This document shows positions 19,330 through 29,834 of a stretch of DNA of 64,000 nucleotides, in pieces. Every line of letters begins with the position of its first letter. Within the stretch, counting starts at the first letter, position 1. The stretch covers positions 3,038,001 through 3,102,000 of the forward strand of contig JAEILZ010000004.1 of NCBI GenBank assembly GCA_018873225.1, read 5' to 3'. A program made the translations under genes and the position numbers. The DNA comes from [Phialemoniopsis] sp. UDSM-2020. Taxonomy: Eukaryota > Ascomycota > Sordariomycetes > Thyridiales > Thyridiaceae. Below the pieces are notes generated by a model. That model was not told where the DNA came from, did not search any database, and was given only the letters and a program-made list of their open reading frames with translations.

Positions 19330-20637
19330 TTACCCGATGTCCAACTTTGCTACAACACCATCTTCGGGGAATCCGACCTCCTTCAGGAACTCTCTCGTAG
19401 CTGACTGAAATTTCGGGTCTCGCCGAGCAGTCCTGACCATTTCAACAACTCTATTCACGCTGGCAGAGTTGGCATGTGTCGCATCACTACCGACATCGCC
19501 AGCCGGTTCCCCAAGGTTTGCAGATGTCTGCTCCAGCCACTCGGTCCTCCTTTCGGTCCTTGGAATAAAGCCGTCCATCCAGTCCCAAGTACCGACCCCG
19601 AAGCGGCGGTCGATGCCCGGCAGCGTTCCTATGAACGCGAGCGCCCCCTTTCGGCCGGTGAACCTCAGAGGTGGCACTCGACGACAAGCTCTAGCTATTG
19701 GAGATATGATCGTGTCGGTGTTGCGTGCGGCTACAACACGCGCGACGAGGAAGGTGATGAGGTACGTTACCTGCCACAGCACTGAGCCCCACACCTGCGT
19801 TGTGGTTTCGCCGAAGAGACTTGCCAGCAAGGCAGCTTGTGCGATGAGTACGATACACGTAACGCGCGAAAGAATGACGATGGTGCGCCACTCATGGATC
19901 CGGACCGAGATATTCGTAAGAGAGTGAACCTGCGTAGAATACCCGACAACGACGTCCATGTCCTCTGCGTTCCAGTCAGTCACGACGACCTGGGCGTCCA
20001 GCGCCGCGCCGCCTGCGACTGTACGAGCGACGTCGGACGCAAGGTTGGCCTGCTTTGCGAAGATGAAATGGCAGCGGTACTGGACCACAGCCAAAGTGAT
20101 CATGTTGATGGCCTGGCAGAGGAAAAGTAGCCCTCCGACGATGAGGTCCATGCGGAAACAGAGAGCCGACATGCCAACAATCACAAGGAACTCGGTAGCC
20201 GCGACCACTCGGTAAAGTATTACTCGCTTTGTCGGAGAGTCATCCTCACTGACTTTTGGAGGCAGCAGGTACGTTACGTGCACCGAAATCCGCCGGCCTT
20301 CGCTCGTTTCGTCATCAGAAACGGGCACGCCGTGTGCCCCTCGCCCCGTGATTCCCGCTTGATCGAGGAAGATCTTGTTGACAAGAGGAAACTGGTTCCC
20401 ATGGCGTACACTAGCAACGAGGGAGGACGAGGGTTTCGGATCGGAGAGGATGTCAGACGGTCTGAGGTGCCACATCCGTTCGAGATCCTTGATCGACCCC
20501 GTCAATGGTGGCGGTAGTGCAAAGTAGGTTCCGATGGCGAATATGAAGGCCGAGTTGATACGCAGCGGCTCCGAATATAAGCCAATGGGCAGGTATGAGA
20601 CCAGCGTCGTCACTGTTGAGAGCCATTGTGATGACAT
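19330..20637 (-). CDS. Polytopic membrane protein of unknown function
   Basis: Intronless. The start is placed at the ATG at 20637 (MSSQWLSTVTTLVSYLPIG), giving 435 residues; the open frame continues 70 codons upstream, but that segment is basic and unlike a membrane N-terminus. About five or six hydrophobic segments are visible: one or two near the N-terminus, a central hairpin (VVAATEFLVIVGMSALCF then GGLLFLCQAINMITLAVV) and a C-half pair (TIVILSRVTCIVLIAQAALL and VLWQVTYLITFLVARVV). A soluble C-terminal tail of about 100 residues follows. I do not recognise a family. Its position between two HET genes on the same strand suggests, but does not prove, a shared role. Confidence 0.75.
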   Translation of the reverse strand: MSSQWLSTVTTLVSYLPIGLYSEPLRINSAFIFAIGTYFALPPPLTGSIKDLERMWHLRPSDILSDPKPSSSLVASVRHGNQFPLVNKIFLDQAGITGRGAHGVPVSDDETSEGRRISVHVTYLLPPKVSEDDSPTKRVILYRVVAATEFLVIVGMSALCFRMDLIVGGLLFLCQAINMITLAVVQYRCHFIFAKQANLASDVARTVAGGAALDAQVVVTDWNAEDMDVVVGYSTQVHSLTNISVRIHEWRTIVILSRVTCIVLIAQAALLASLFGETTTQVWGSVLWQVTYLITFLVARVVAARNTDTIISPIARACRRVPPLRFTGRKGALAFIGTLPGIDRRFGVGTWDWMDGFIPRTERRTEWLEQTSANLGEPAGDVGSDATHANSASVNRVVEMVRTARRDPKFQSATREFLKEVGFPEDGVVAKLDIG

Positions 20638-21050
20638 TGTTGTAGCAACACAGCTTGGGAGATGGTGAAATTGCTGATGGATCAGGCGATTGACTGATAC
20701 ATTACAAGAGGAATGAGGTTTTTGGCGATTCTTGAGGCGATGGGGGGTGGCTCTTGATGGGTGCTGGATGGCTACGTCAAGGCGGACACGGGTGGCTCTG
20801 CTGCGGCTGAGTGCATCTGCCTGCATGCATACCAGCACAGTCAGAAGCATTTCTTTTGTCGCTTACTTTCGCACTCTCGGAATTACCACTGCCCCTGTCA
20901 CTAGGTAGGCTGTTAAGAAATCACTTCTGAGCTTTATGGGCGGAATTACAGGGGACTAACACGATTTCTACCTGGTCAAGGGGAACAAAGCAACCGAAAA
21001 TTACAGAGAGACGCCGTTGATAAAACCCCTCTTGGCACCGATGTTGAATT
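20638..21050. other. Intergenic spacer upstream of the membrane-protein gene
   Basis: About 410 bases, likely promoter of the membrane-protein gene and 3' end of the second HET gene. No distinctive element seen. Confidence 0.5.
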
Positions 21051-23700
21051 CTAAGACACTACCCAATTCAACTTCTCGACACGCCGTGCAATCATTGTGT
21101 TCGGATCCTCGCCCGTCTCATGTGACCGGCGGGAAATCAGCTCAACAGAAACTCTACAGTAGTAAACGCCTCCAAACTTGGGCAGTAGCAGCTCATCGTG
21201 ATCCACAAAGCATGCACCTACCGACTTGGTCCAGGTCTGACTCGCAGGCAGAACGAGAAACGCGTCAATCTCCAGCCCATCATGCGAAGCACGTCCACCC
21301 TCAAAGTCCAACGAAACGTCGTAGGCGGGAACAATGCCGAAAGCCTGCCAGGGGAAGGCTTGCGGTGCCCCTTTCTGGTCGTCCAGGACAGTCACTTTCA
21401 TCCAGCTTTCGAAATGAGGCTTTTTGGTTATGCCCACCGGGGTGAAGGTGGCGGCCAAGACGGGACCGGTAATGGCTGATTTAGATTTCTGTGGCGGCAG
21501 AACGACAAACCCTGCCGACTTGAAGACCAGTGAACCATCAGCAGACACATCCGCGAGACTAGAAAAGGTCTCGTTGCTTCTGAGCGACTTGAAATACCAT
21601 TTCCTCCAAGGATTCGGGTTGACATGTGGCTGTGCGCCTAGCAGCGACCGCGGAGCCCATCGAAAGCCTGGCTCGTCGATGCGGTCCCCAGAAAAGACGG
21701 CTATGCCGAGAGGTACCGACTTTACAACGTGAAGGAGATGTTTCATCCGCTCAGCACCTCCCGGGGTGGGTTCAATCTCAAGAAGGTCCCTGGTGACATC
21801 TGTGGGGAGGCCCAGAAGAATGGAGATGACAATTGTCTCGTCCTCCCTGGTCTTGGTAGAGCGCCAGTCGAATCCCATGGCGATGAGTCCGAGAGCACGT
21901 TGTCGTGGTACGTCGTCGACATTCCGTATCATGAATAGCATAACCATGTAGGCCAACAGGTGTTTCGCCACGCTCAGCTCGAACTTGTAAAAGTCGTCCC
22001 ATGCCTCCGAAGGTATCGTCAATTTGCACACCTGTGACCTCAGCTCCTTGTAGCTCACCGCACAGTCGGAGAGCTGGAAATAAAGTTCTTCAGGAAGGGC
22101 CCCTTCCTGGAGCGTCCACATTCGGCGCATCCATCCCGAAAAGACGATGCAGGTGACGACCCTAGTCAAGGCTTTTATGGGTCAGTCAAGTCATTAGATA
22201 AAGCGCGCTGATATCATAATACATACTGTTGTCCAGTTCTGACATTCTTTCAATGTCCTTGTCGAGTGCGAGAACCCTGCCAGCCTCTTGAAAAACCTCG
22301 CGCATTTTCTGGATGGCCTTCTTTCTGTATTTCATCTCCCGTGGTACGCATAGGATGTCGATGTAGAATGGGACAGGTGAAGAATCGTCTCTCCCCCAGA
22401 GCGTGTTAGATAGATCCTGCAATCGCTCAAGCTGGCACATTGGAAGCTTGTTGGCACGAATGCCCAATCCATCCGCCCAGACGTGAGAGAAGGTTGTGTT
22501 TGGTTCATCTGTCCTTTCCACAACCTCGACCACGCCTTCAGGATGATCGTCATCAGGCTTCCTATAAATGATCAGGGGGATCTTGAAGTTGTCGACAAGC
22601 CTGCGTAAATTATCTATGGGCGGCCCGTCGTCTATGCGAGGCCCAACGAGTTGACAATCCCCAGAAGCGCAGTCGTGTCGAGGTTTGTACCCAGTCGAAT
22701 CAATGCTCATTGCACCACATGAGAAGTCGGTACAATCGTTGTGGTGATAGGTTCGCCTAAATGGAGGAATCAAGGTGCAATAGTACTGGACGTCAATGCC
22801 CCAATTTCTTTCCAAGATCGAAATGTCATGTCGACACCAGCCTTGCTGCCGGAGCTTGTCCAGGAGAGGCTTCGTCGTACCTTGGACATCAATAGCGTCC
22901 AGAAAGTGCTCGGGGAATCTTCCGTTGATAATCAGCTTGATCATGCTTGCCAGGGCTTCGATCGACATCATAACTTGAGCAAAGGTCTCGTGGGCCATGT
23001 GCTCGCCCCCTGAAATCCGTGAGACAATCCAAGCGACATGAGTCAACATCCTCTCGACCACAAGGATCCTAGGGCTGGTGGATGTCATCTCTGACTGCAG
23101 GATACCTCTCTCTTTCAATGTCCAGATTTCGAGCAGATTTCTCAGAGGGCCGGTGGTTATGGTCCCGTCTTCGGCGAGGAGCTTGGAGTCGTTGAACTCG
23201 ACATCGTGAATGCGGAAAAGAGTCTGGAGAAGGCCGAAAAACATCCAATGTTGCATGAACTCAGCGGCAACGGCGACATCATTCGGCAGACTAAGATACC
23301 CGTCTTTAATAAACCCCTTTTTACTAGAGTATGCGAACCACTCTTCTACAGTGAGGAGTGGCTCGTTGAACTGGTTGCTCAGATACGGGACTCGGAGCCA
23401 TTGCTCTGAGTGGTCTCCACTTGGAACCAGTAAGTCCATAGGAGCGAGGCGTGCGTGGTGGGAGGGGTGGTGAAGAGATGAAGGTAGAGTGAACACTGCT
23501 TGGCTCGTCTGAGCTACGTGCTTCTTATATCGATTCGCAGCGGCGGTGTACATACTAGTTTCGTGTCTCTTAGGTGCATTTACACCTAGCAAGCCCTGTT
23601 CTGCTTCTTTGCTTTTGATGGAGGGGTTGGTGGTGCTCCGATTTGTCCCCATGACAGTTGGGCTGCCCATGGCTTTCAGCTCTGGGGCTGTGTACTGCAT
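21051..23700 (-). CDS. Divergent HET-like protein, 864 residues
   Basis: Second incompatibility-type protein, complement(join(21051..22171,22227..23700)). The single 55-nt intron has a GTATGT donor and CTGAC branch; the acceptor AAAAG|CC keeps frame and gives LTRVVTCIVFSGWMRRMWTL, matching the usual S-W-M-R-R-x-W-T-L-Q-E block of this HET subclass. A CTAG eleven bases further is out of frame. The HET core lies in the middle: TFSHVWADGLGIRANKLP, FYIDILCVPREMKYRKKAI and VFQEAGRVLALDKD. It belongs to the larger subclass reading HVWADGLG rather than the classical SHTW block. The first 80 residues are poorly conserved-looking, so a later start is possible. It opens the HET-membrane-HET array. Confidence 0.85.
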
Positions 23701-24047
23701 GGCTGTGACACACTAAAGTCACCAGCTGAACCAACCCGTACGGAGACACTTGCATAAGCGGTTTCCCACTCTGTTTGGGAGCCTTTCGAATGAACAATCA
23801 CAAGAAGCATCTGTAGACTTTGGTGCCAGTGCGGATATTCTCCGAGCAAGAAGGAATGTTGAATGTTGTCTGTCTAAAGTGGCCATAGGCAAGGGCATAG
23901 CCAAGTACGGCCTTCTTTGAGAGCAGATGGATGATATTTAATGGCCGAAGATAAGCTCATGAGATAAACCCTGTCATATCCCCAACTCCTTTATGTTTCC
24001 AGTCTCTCAACGCCCCTTCCCAAAACAACAAGTTCACCATCTTTATT
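23701..24047. other. Intergenic spacer between the HET array and the WSC protein gene
   Basis: About 350 bases, promoter of the 864-residue HET gene and 3' flank of the wall-protein gene. Nothing distinctive seen. Confidence 0.5.
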
Positions 24048-26291
24048 TTACACGAAGAAGGCGAAAGCACCAACCGCAACCATCAGAGTGCTAGCAAATG
24101 CAGCAATCTTGTTGGCGCCAGCAACAACGACGGTGGTAGAAGAACCGGAGCCGGAGCCAGATCCACTGCCCGAACCAAATCCGCTGCCCGAACCAGAGCC
24201 GGAGCCGGAGCTTGAGCCGGAGCTAGAGCCGCCAGCCGGGGTAGTAGGCTGGACGAAAGTGACGCCGCTGGCGCAAGAGCTGCAGGCCTGGGGCTGGTAT
24301 ACGGTGGCGTTGCCGACATCGGTCGAGGCGGTGCAAGCCACGGCGCGGTACACGGCGAGACCCGCGCACGAGGCGCCGTCGCAGTTGGCCACGACGAACT
24401 GCCAGCCGCCGGCGCAGCTGCAGGCCTCCATGAGGAAGACGATCTCGCCGGCGAGGGGCAGGCCCATGCACGGCTCGAAGATCCAGCCGAGCTGGTTGCA
24501 GTAGCCGCTGACGCAGGGGTACACGGTGCTGGTGGCCGTGGCGGTGACGACCTCAGTACCCGTCGCGGTGGTGGTCGCGGTGGTCTGGATGACGGTCGGG
24601 GGCAGAGTGCTGGTGGGCAGGGTGGCGGTCGAGGCGATGGGGTCGTTGATGTAGATGGCCAGGAGGGCGTTGGCGGGCACGCCGCTCTGGCGGCGCATCA
24701 TGCGCGAGGCCTGGCGGAAGCCACCGCAGTTCTGGGAGGGGTTTCCGGGGCAAGGGAGGTCGCACTGAGTGGAGGCGACGACTCGAGAGTCATCGAAGCT
24801 CTCGGAGCAGTAGCAGTCCTCGCCGTTGACTCCCGCGTAGAGGAAAGCCGAGCAGGCACTCGTGCACATGTCCAGGGTCATGTCGGCGCTGGAGGTCTGG
24901 AGCCGGAAGGAGGGGTAGCTCGACTCCGAGCCGGTGCAGCCCACGACGCTGAACTGGCCGATCTGCTCGGGCATGGGCCCGTCGGTGGAAGTAGGCGATG
25001 CAGTAGGGCTGGACGTGGTAGGCTCGGACGAGCTGGGCTCGACCGTGCTCGTGGGTTCCTCGGTGGTCGCGGGCTCGGACTCGGTGGGCCCAGCGCTGGT
25101 GGTCGGGGGAGCAGAGCTAGTAGGCGACGTGGAGGAGGGGGCAGTAGTGGTGGGAGCAGTGGTAGTCGGGGCCGTGGTGCTGGTGTTGATGTCCTTGCAG
25201 CCATCATTACCATCATCCTCCTGGTTGGCAGGGCACGCGCATCCCTTGTTGCCGTCGTCGAGGAAGGGGAGATCACACACGCAGATACCCTCACTGTCGC
25301 GGGTCTGGTGAGTGGCGCAGACGAGTGGGCATCTGCCGTTCAAGGCTTCAGTACCGGTAGGGCAGACCTCGACGCACTCATCGAGGAGGGTGACGAAGAA
25401 GGTGGCCGGGCACTCGCAGTCGCCGTTGGCATTGCGCACCTCGTTGGTCGTGGGGCAAGGATCCTTGCAAACGCGATCAGCACCGGCAACCTGGTTGCCC
25501 GGGCAAGCGACCACGCAGTTGATCTGATCCATGACAAAGGGGCTGTCGCAGAGACAGCCACCGCCGGGCTGGCGGATGGTGTTCAGTGGACAGACAGGCG
25601 TGCATTGAGCTTCGAAGAGCTCCTGGCCGACCGGGCAACCGCAGGACGCTCCGTTTTGAGTGTAGGGGGGTAGGCATGTGCAGATACTGTTGACCCGCTC
25701 GAAGTTGGTGCCGCAGACTGTAGCACAGAAACCGCCAGTGATATATTCTTGACCACTGGGACAGGCCGCACAAACGCCGGACTGGTCTACCTTGGGAGCA
25801 GGGCAAAGGCAGTTGGTCTGGGAGACATCGAGCTCGAAGCCGGTGTTGCACACGCAAACACCGACCTGCCGCTGCATATTTGTGCCACAGACTGCAACGC
25901 AGGTACCCTGGTAAACCTCTTGGCCCGACCCGCAGGGCACGCAGATGCCGCCCTGCTCGACAGTGAGAGCAGAACACACGCAGTTCTGGCTGGCGTCGAG
26001 TACATAGGTAGCTTTGCACTCGCAGTTACCGCCATTGTTCCGTTGCTCGTTGGTGCCACAGGCTGGGACGCAGGCACCTTGGTAATATTCCGTGTTCGCC
26101 GAGCAGGCCACGCAGTCGTTACCCGACTCCACAAGCGGGGATGGGCACACGCAATTAAGGTTGCTGTCAAATTGAAAGGAACCGATACATTGACACGAGA
26201 TGCCGGTGAAGAACTGGTGGGCACCGGTGCAACCCTGACCAAGGACGGGAAGGGCAAACCCCAGGAGCGAGAGCAACGCTGTGACACGCAT
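24048..26291 (-). CDS. Cysteine-rich, WSC-domain, GPI-anchored cell-wall protein
   Basis: Secreted surface protein of 747 residues, no intron. The ATG at 26291 gives a clean signal peptide (MRVTALLSLLGFALPVLG); the open frame extends 52 codons upstream without signal character. Residues about 20-370 are EGF-like cysteine repeats of 35-45 residues, each with a CGTN-x-R or similar core and C-x-C spacing. A Ser/Thr/Pro linker follows, then a WSC carbohydrate-binding domain (VGCTGSES...MTLDMCTSACSAF...GEDCYCSESF...CGG) and a second cysteine-rich module. The end is a (Gly-Ser)n spacer and a hydrophobic tail (IAAFASTLMVAVGAFAFFV), the layout of a GPI signal. Likely an adhesin or wall-integrity protein; the domain assignments are secure and the role is inferred. 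Confidence 0.88.
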   Translation of the reverse strand: MRVTALLSLLGFALPVLGQGCTGAHQFFTGISCQCIGSFQFDSNLNCVCPSPLVESGNDCVACSANTEYYQGACVPACGTNEQRNNGGNCECKATYVLDASQNCVCSALTVEQGGICVPCGSGQEVYQGTCVAVCGTNMQRQVGVCVCNTGFELDVSQTNCLCPAPKVDQSGVCAACPSGQEYITGGFCATVCGTNFERVNSICTCLPPYTQNGASCGCPVGQELFEAQCTPVCPLNTIRQPGGGCLCDSPFVMDQINCVVACPGNQVAGADRVCKDPCPTTNEVRNANGDCECPATFFVTLLDECVEVCPTGTEALNGRCPLVCATHQTRDSEGICVCDLPFLDDGNKGCACPANQEDDGNDGCKDINTSTTAPTTTAPTTTAPSSTSPTSSAPPTTSAGPTESEPATTEEPTSTVEPSSSEPTTSSPTASPTSTDGPMPEQIGQFSVVGCTGSESSYPSFRLQTSSADMTLDMCTSACSAFLYAGVNGEDCYCSESFDDSRVVASTQCDLPCPGNPSQNCGGFRQASRMMRRQSGVPANALLAIYINDPIASTATLPTSTLPPTVIQTTATTTATGTEVVTATATSTVYPCVSGYCNQLGWIFEPCMGLPLAGEIVFLMEACSCAGGWQFVVANCDGASCAGLAVYRAVACTASTDVGNATVYQPQACSSCASGVTFVQPTTPAGGSSSGSSSGSGSGSGSGFGSGSGSGSGSGSSTTVVVAGANKIAAFASTLMVAVGAFAFFV
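24131..24235. repeat. In-frame (GGN-AGN)n coding repeat for Gly-Ser
   Basis: Imperfect tandem repeat of six-base Gly-Ser units inside the wall-protein gene, encoding about 30 residues just before the GPI tail. Such repeats expand and contract by slippage and could vary between strains. Confidence 0.75.
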
Positions 26292-28089
26292 TGTCGCAAG
26301 GTTGTTAGAACGAACGGACGGCCAACAGGCCAAGTATAAACGAAGCTCGACTATCTGTCGAGAAAAAGAGTAGTTGTTGGATGGGAATAGGCGAGAGTGA
26401 TGGGGGTGATATCGTGACATCTTATAATGCGCAGCAATCAGACACATACTGTACGCCTATGGCCTCATGGTAACAGGCGAAACGCCCCTGAATCAGTCGC
26501 ATCAACTCGACAACGCGCTCTGTTCCTGAGCTAGACAATGTTGACCATTCTTCAACAACTATGTGGCGGCTGCCGGCCGGTCGACCTAGAGCGGCGAGGG
26601 TAAGACTACACTCCTCGACTTTGCGTAGTAAGGTATTAAGCTTAACAACCCTGACCCACAAGGGTCTCGACCACACCAAAGCCTAGATCCAGTCCTTGGA
26701 GCTAGCCAATGGCATGATTGCGTGGTGCCAAATCAGGGAGGCTTCTGACTAGTGTAGATTGCTTTCAGACGCGCTTGATCACCATGTGGCCGTCGCGTGG
26801 ACCCTTGCGATCCCCCCTCTTCGTCTCGGCCGGCATCTTGAGGCTGATATTGTAGACTGAGAGATTGTGTGAATGGCGTCAGTGAAGCCAAGCATCGATG
26901 CAGGCGAGAGATCATGAGAAATCTTCTTCTGGCTGTTCACAGCCGGGGTCTTCCCATCAGTGATTTCTTCCCATTCAGCATCATTTTCAATAATTCGGAC
27001 AGCGAGGAAGAACTAGGCGGCCGAATCATCATTGATGGCAAGTCAGCCGAGGACACCCAGACCATGGTGAATCCCGCGTGTCGGGGGCTGCAATGTAGAA
27101 GGATGCTATCGTGAGATTTGGTCCTGCCCTACGCCCTGTGCTGCCCTGAGAATGGGGGGTGCGCTGGTGCTCTAAGAATGTGCGCTAGAATAGTTTGTGG
27201 GTGGCGGACTTTTTCCTCCTCATCTCCACATTGCTCTCTACGTTTTCGGGCCCAGGGTCCTGGATGCTTACCAAAATCACCGCATGGAAGCAAGCCATTC
27301 CCATTGGCGCCAGATGCAGAGCATGAGTGTCTCGACATCTCCCGGAAATAGAGGCACAACATGCACAGGAACTTGCACGGTCCACGGTCCACGGTCGCGC
27401 CGTGTTGACCGAGTCGAGTACTGTTCTGGCCCTGTCTAGATTGCTTTACTGCTAGAACTGGAGATTGGGGGAACACCTACCCGGCACTCTGCCGTCTACT
27501 ACGATGGTATAGTTTGTTTACGCGACCTACGGCCCATTGGAAGCTGACCATGTCGTGCTAAAGCGCTGCTGATGTTCAGCTAGGCTAGTCCACCACCGTA
27601 GGGCAGAGACTAACTCGGGCAGAGATTAGCAAGCGCGTTTTCTGCCATCAGTGTAACCGATGGGACTTTGCTCGAGGGACCGACTGCTCCGTTGCCAAGA
27701 CTGAGGCCGGTCGAGATCCAAGAGAATGCAAATATACTTCAACGGCGCATGCCTACGGCCAAGATGTCGAGTCTCGAGCTGGTTGAGCTGGTCGATCAAG
27801 GCTGTGAACGCTCCTTAAGCATCGAGGGGAGCCGGGAAGGATTGGGAGCAAATCGCAAGTCGACACATTGACCGCGCAGCGTCGTAGCAAGAAGAGTTAC
27901 ATCTCTCCGCGAAGTTACTTTTCAGCATCGTATCCTGCTAGCTCACTAGATACATGCATAGAAGAAGCTTTCAATATTATATACAGTGATTCTCGAGAAG
28001 CACAACAAAGTAAAGACAATATACAAACATTCATCCGTCCTCCCCTACTATATACTCCCCACATGTCCTGCCTATCCAAGGACCTCTGC
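26292..28089. other. Gene-free intergenic region
   Basis: About 1.8 kb between the wall-protein start and the P450 stop. Short ORFs occur (e.g. about 115 codons on the minus strand at 27129-27476) but show no domain, signal or coding style. It includes the 7-bp triplicate at 27376. Confidence 0.5.
27376..27396. repeat. Three perfect tandem copies of CACGGTC
   Basis: Short 3 x 7 bp direct repeat in non-coding sequence. A minisatellite seed or a clustered protein-binding site; nothing more can be said. Confidence 0.6.
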
Positions 28090-29834
28090 TCAGCACTTCC
28101 TCCTCCGAACCCGCACCGGCAGCCCGTCCTTGGGGTGCGCAGTCACCAGCTCCGGCGGCTGCACCTGATATGCCTTCTCCCCCATGAATTCCTCCGCGCC
28201 AGCAAGGTACGCCGCCTCAAAGTCGAACTCGCGCACCGTGACGGCCAGGATCAGGCGCAGCTCGAGCCCGGCCAGCTCCTGGCCGATGCAGTTGCGCGGG
28301 CCCATCTCGAACGACCGGAACGCGTTTTTGACGGGCCGCAGGTCCTCCGGCGCGTCGGGCAGGAAGCGCTCCGGGATGAAGGTGTATGGGTCGCGCCACC
28401 ACCTAGGGTTGTAGTGCGAGCCGACCGAGTTTGACAGCAGCATGAAGCCCTCGGCCGGGAAGCGACGGCCGTCGGCGCCGCGGAGCTCGAGGCCGGGACC
28501 CCCGAGGCGCACGGAGGAGACCGGTGGGTAGAGTCGTAGGGTTTCCTTGATCGTGGCCTGCGCATATGGGAGGCGGTTGAGCAGCGCCGGCTCTTGAGCA
28601 ATTCTGGCCGCGGCATCGTCTCCCAACACAGAGTCAAATTCAGCACGCAGAATCGCGAGCTTGTCCGGGTTGCGGCTTAGTAGATAATAGGCGTAAGCCA
28701 ACGTAGTAGCGGTAGTATCGTGTCCGGCCAGGAGAAAGATCTTGAGTTGCGTGATGACGCCGTCGACAAAATGACTGGGGATGCCGGCGGCGACCTTGGC
28801 TGGTCCGCGCTCCTCGACGAAAGATTTGACTGCGAGCTGGATGATAGTCTTGGGACCCTCAAGCTTCTCATAGTTGCGTACGGCGTTCTCAACGCGTGGC
28901 AGGGCGGCATTGCGAAACTTCCGGTTCAGGCGCCAGTGACGGTAGGGATTCATCGGGTTGAGCCACTTGCCGGGCTCTATGTTGAAGTAGAGAAGGGCAA
29001 GCTGCTCAAGCATGGCGTCCATGAGAGGGACTTCACCCCCGTCTTGGGCACCCAGACGCTCTCCTCTATGACCATTGTCAGTACGCATTCGTCACAGATA
29101 AGTCCCAATAGAACTCACAGGACAGCTCGCCCGATGATGTCGACAGACACGTTGGTGGTAGCCTTTTCGAGCGGGACCACTTCCCCTTTATCAGCCATCT
29201 TTCCAAGGACTTCTCGAAACTTGACTGCTTCCTCTACAAAGCTGGGCACCAATGACATCAGATTCTTAGCCGCGAAGCCCGGATTGAACATGGTCCTAGC
29301 AGCCCTCCACACAGGCCCATCACTCGTGACGAGATCGGTGCCGCCCGAGAAGGGGAGGAACTCGCGGTTGACGTTCGGGTGCTTCAGCTGGCTGTTCTCC
29401 GCAACGAACTGCGTCATCATCTCGGGGTCAAAGACGGCCAAGGTAGGCGGTGCGATGGGCCAGGCGTCCATGTAGACGACGCCGGTCTCTGCGATCTCGG
29501 GGTACTCCAACGACAGCCATAGGGGCGTGACGGCGCCGTGCAGATCCCGGGGCAGCTTGCGCTTGATGGCCACCTTGGCGAAGACTAGCAGGTGGCCAAA
29601 CAGGAACGAGTGCGGTAGCATGAACTGCATGCCGCTGCATGTTAACGCGCCTGCTTCGGCTCAAGGGCATGAAGATGCACTTACGACTCCATACTCTTTT
29701 CTGGCTCGGCGGAAGAGCATGCGCACCTGATACAGCCTGTAGGAGAAGTAGGCCAGACCGGCGATGGCGAGGTAAAGCAGCAGCCGGCCGGCAAAGGCAA
29801 GCATGGCGGGCGGGAGGCCTGAAGTTAGCGCCAT
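28090..29834 (-). CDS. Cytochrome P450 monooxygenase
   Basis: ER-anchored haem-thiolate oxygenase of 543 residues, complement(join(28090..29065,29119..29624,29685..29834)). The N-terminus has a membrane helix (AFAGRLLLYLAIAGLAYFSY). All landmarks are present: the I-helix oxygen-activation motif AGHDTT at about 332, ExxR as ETLR at about 393, PERF, and the haem loop FEMGPRNCIGQELA with ligand cysteine 478. The RNCIG loop and AGHDTT resemble the fungal CYP52/CYP65-like and sterigmatocystin-type clans rather than CYP51. The substrate is unknown and no synthase gene lies nearby. Both introns are GT-AG and in phase. The ATG at 29834 is preferred over one ten codons upstream because it begins the hydrophobic N-terminus directly. 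Confidence 0.93.

Noticed and set aside
27129..27476. 115-codon minus-strand ORF in the 26.3-28.1 kb gap
   Set aside because: No domain or splice context and an amino-acid composition typical of non-coding DNA.
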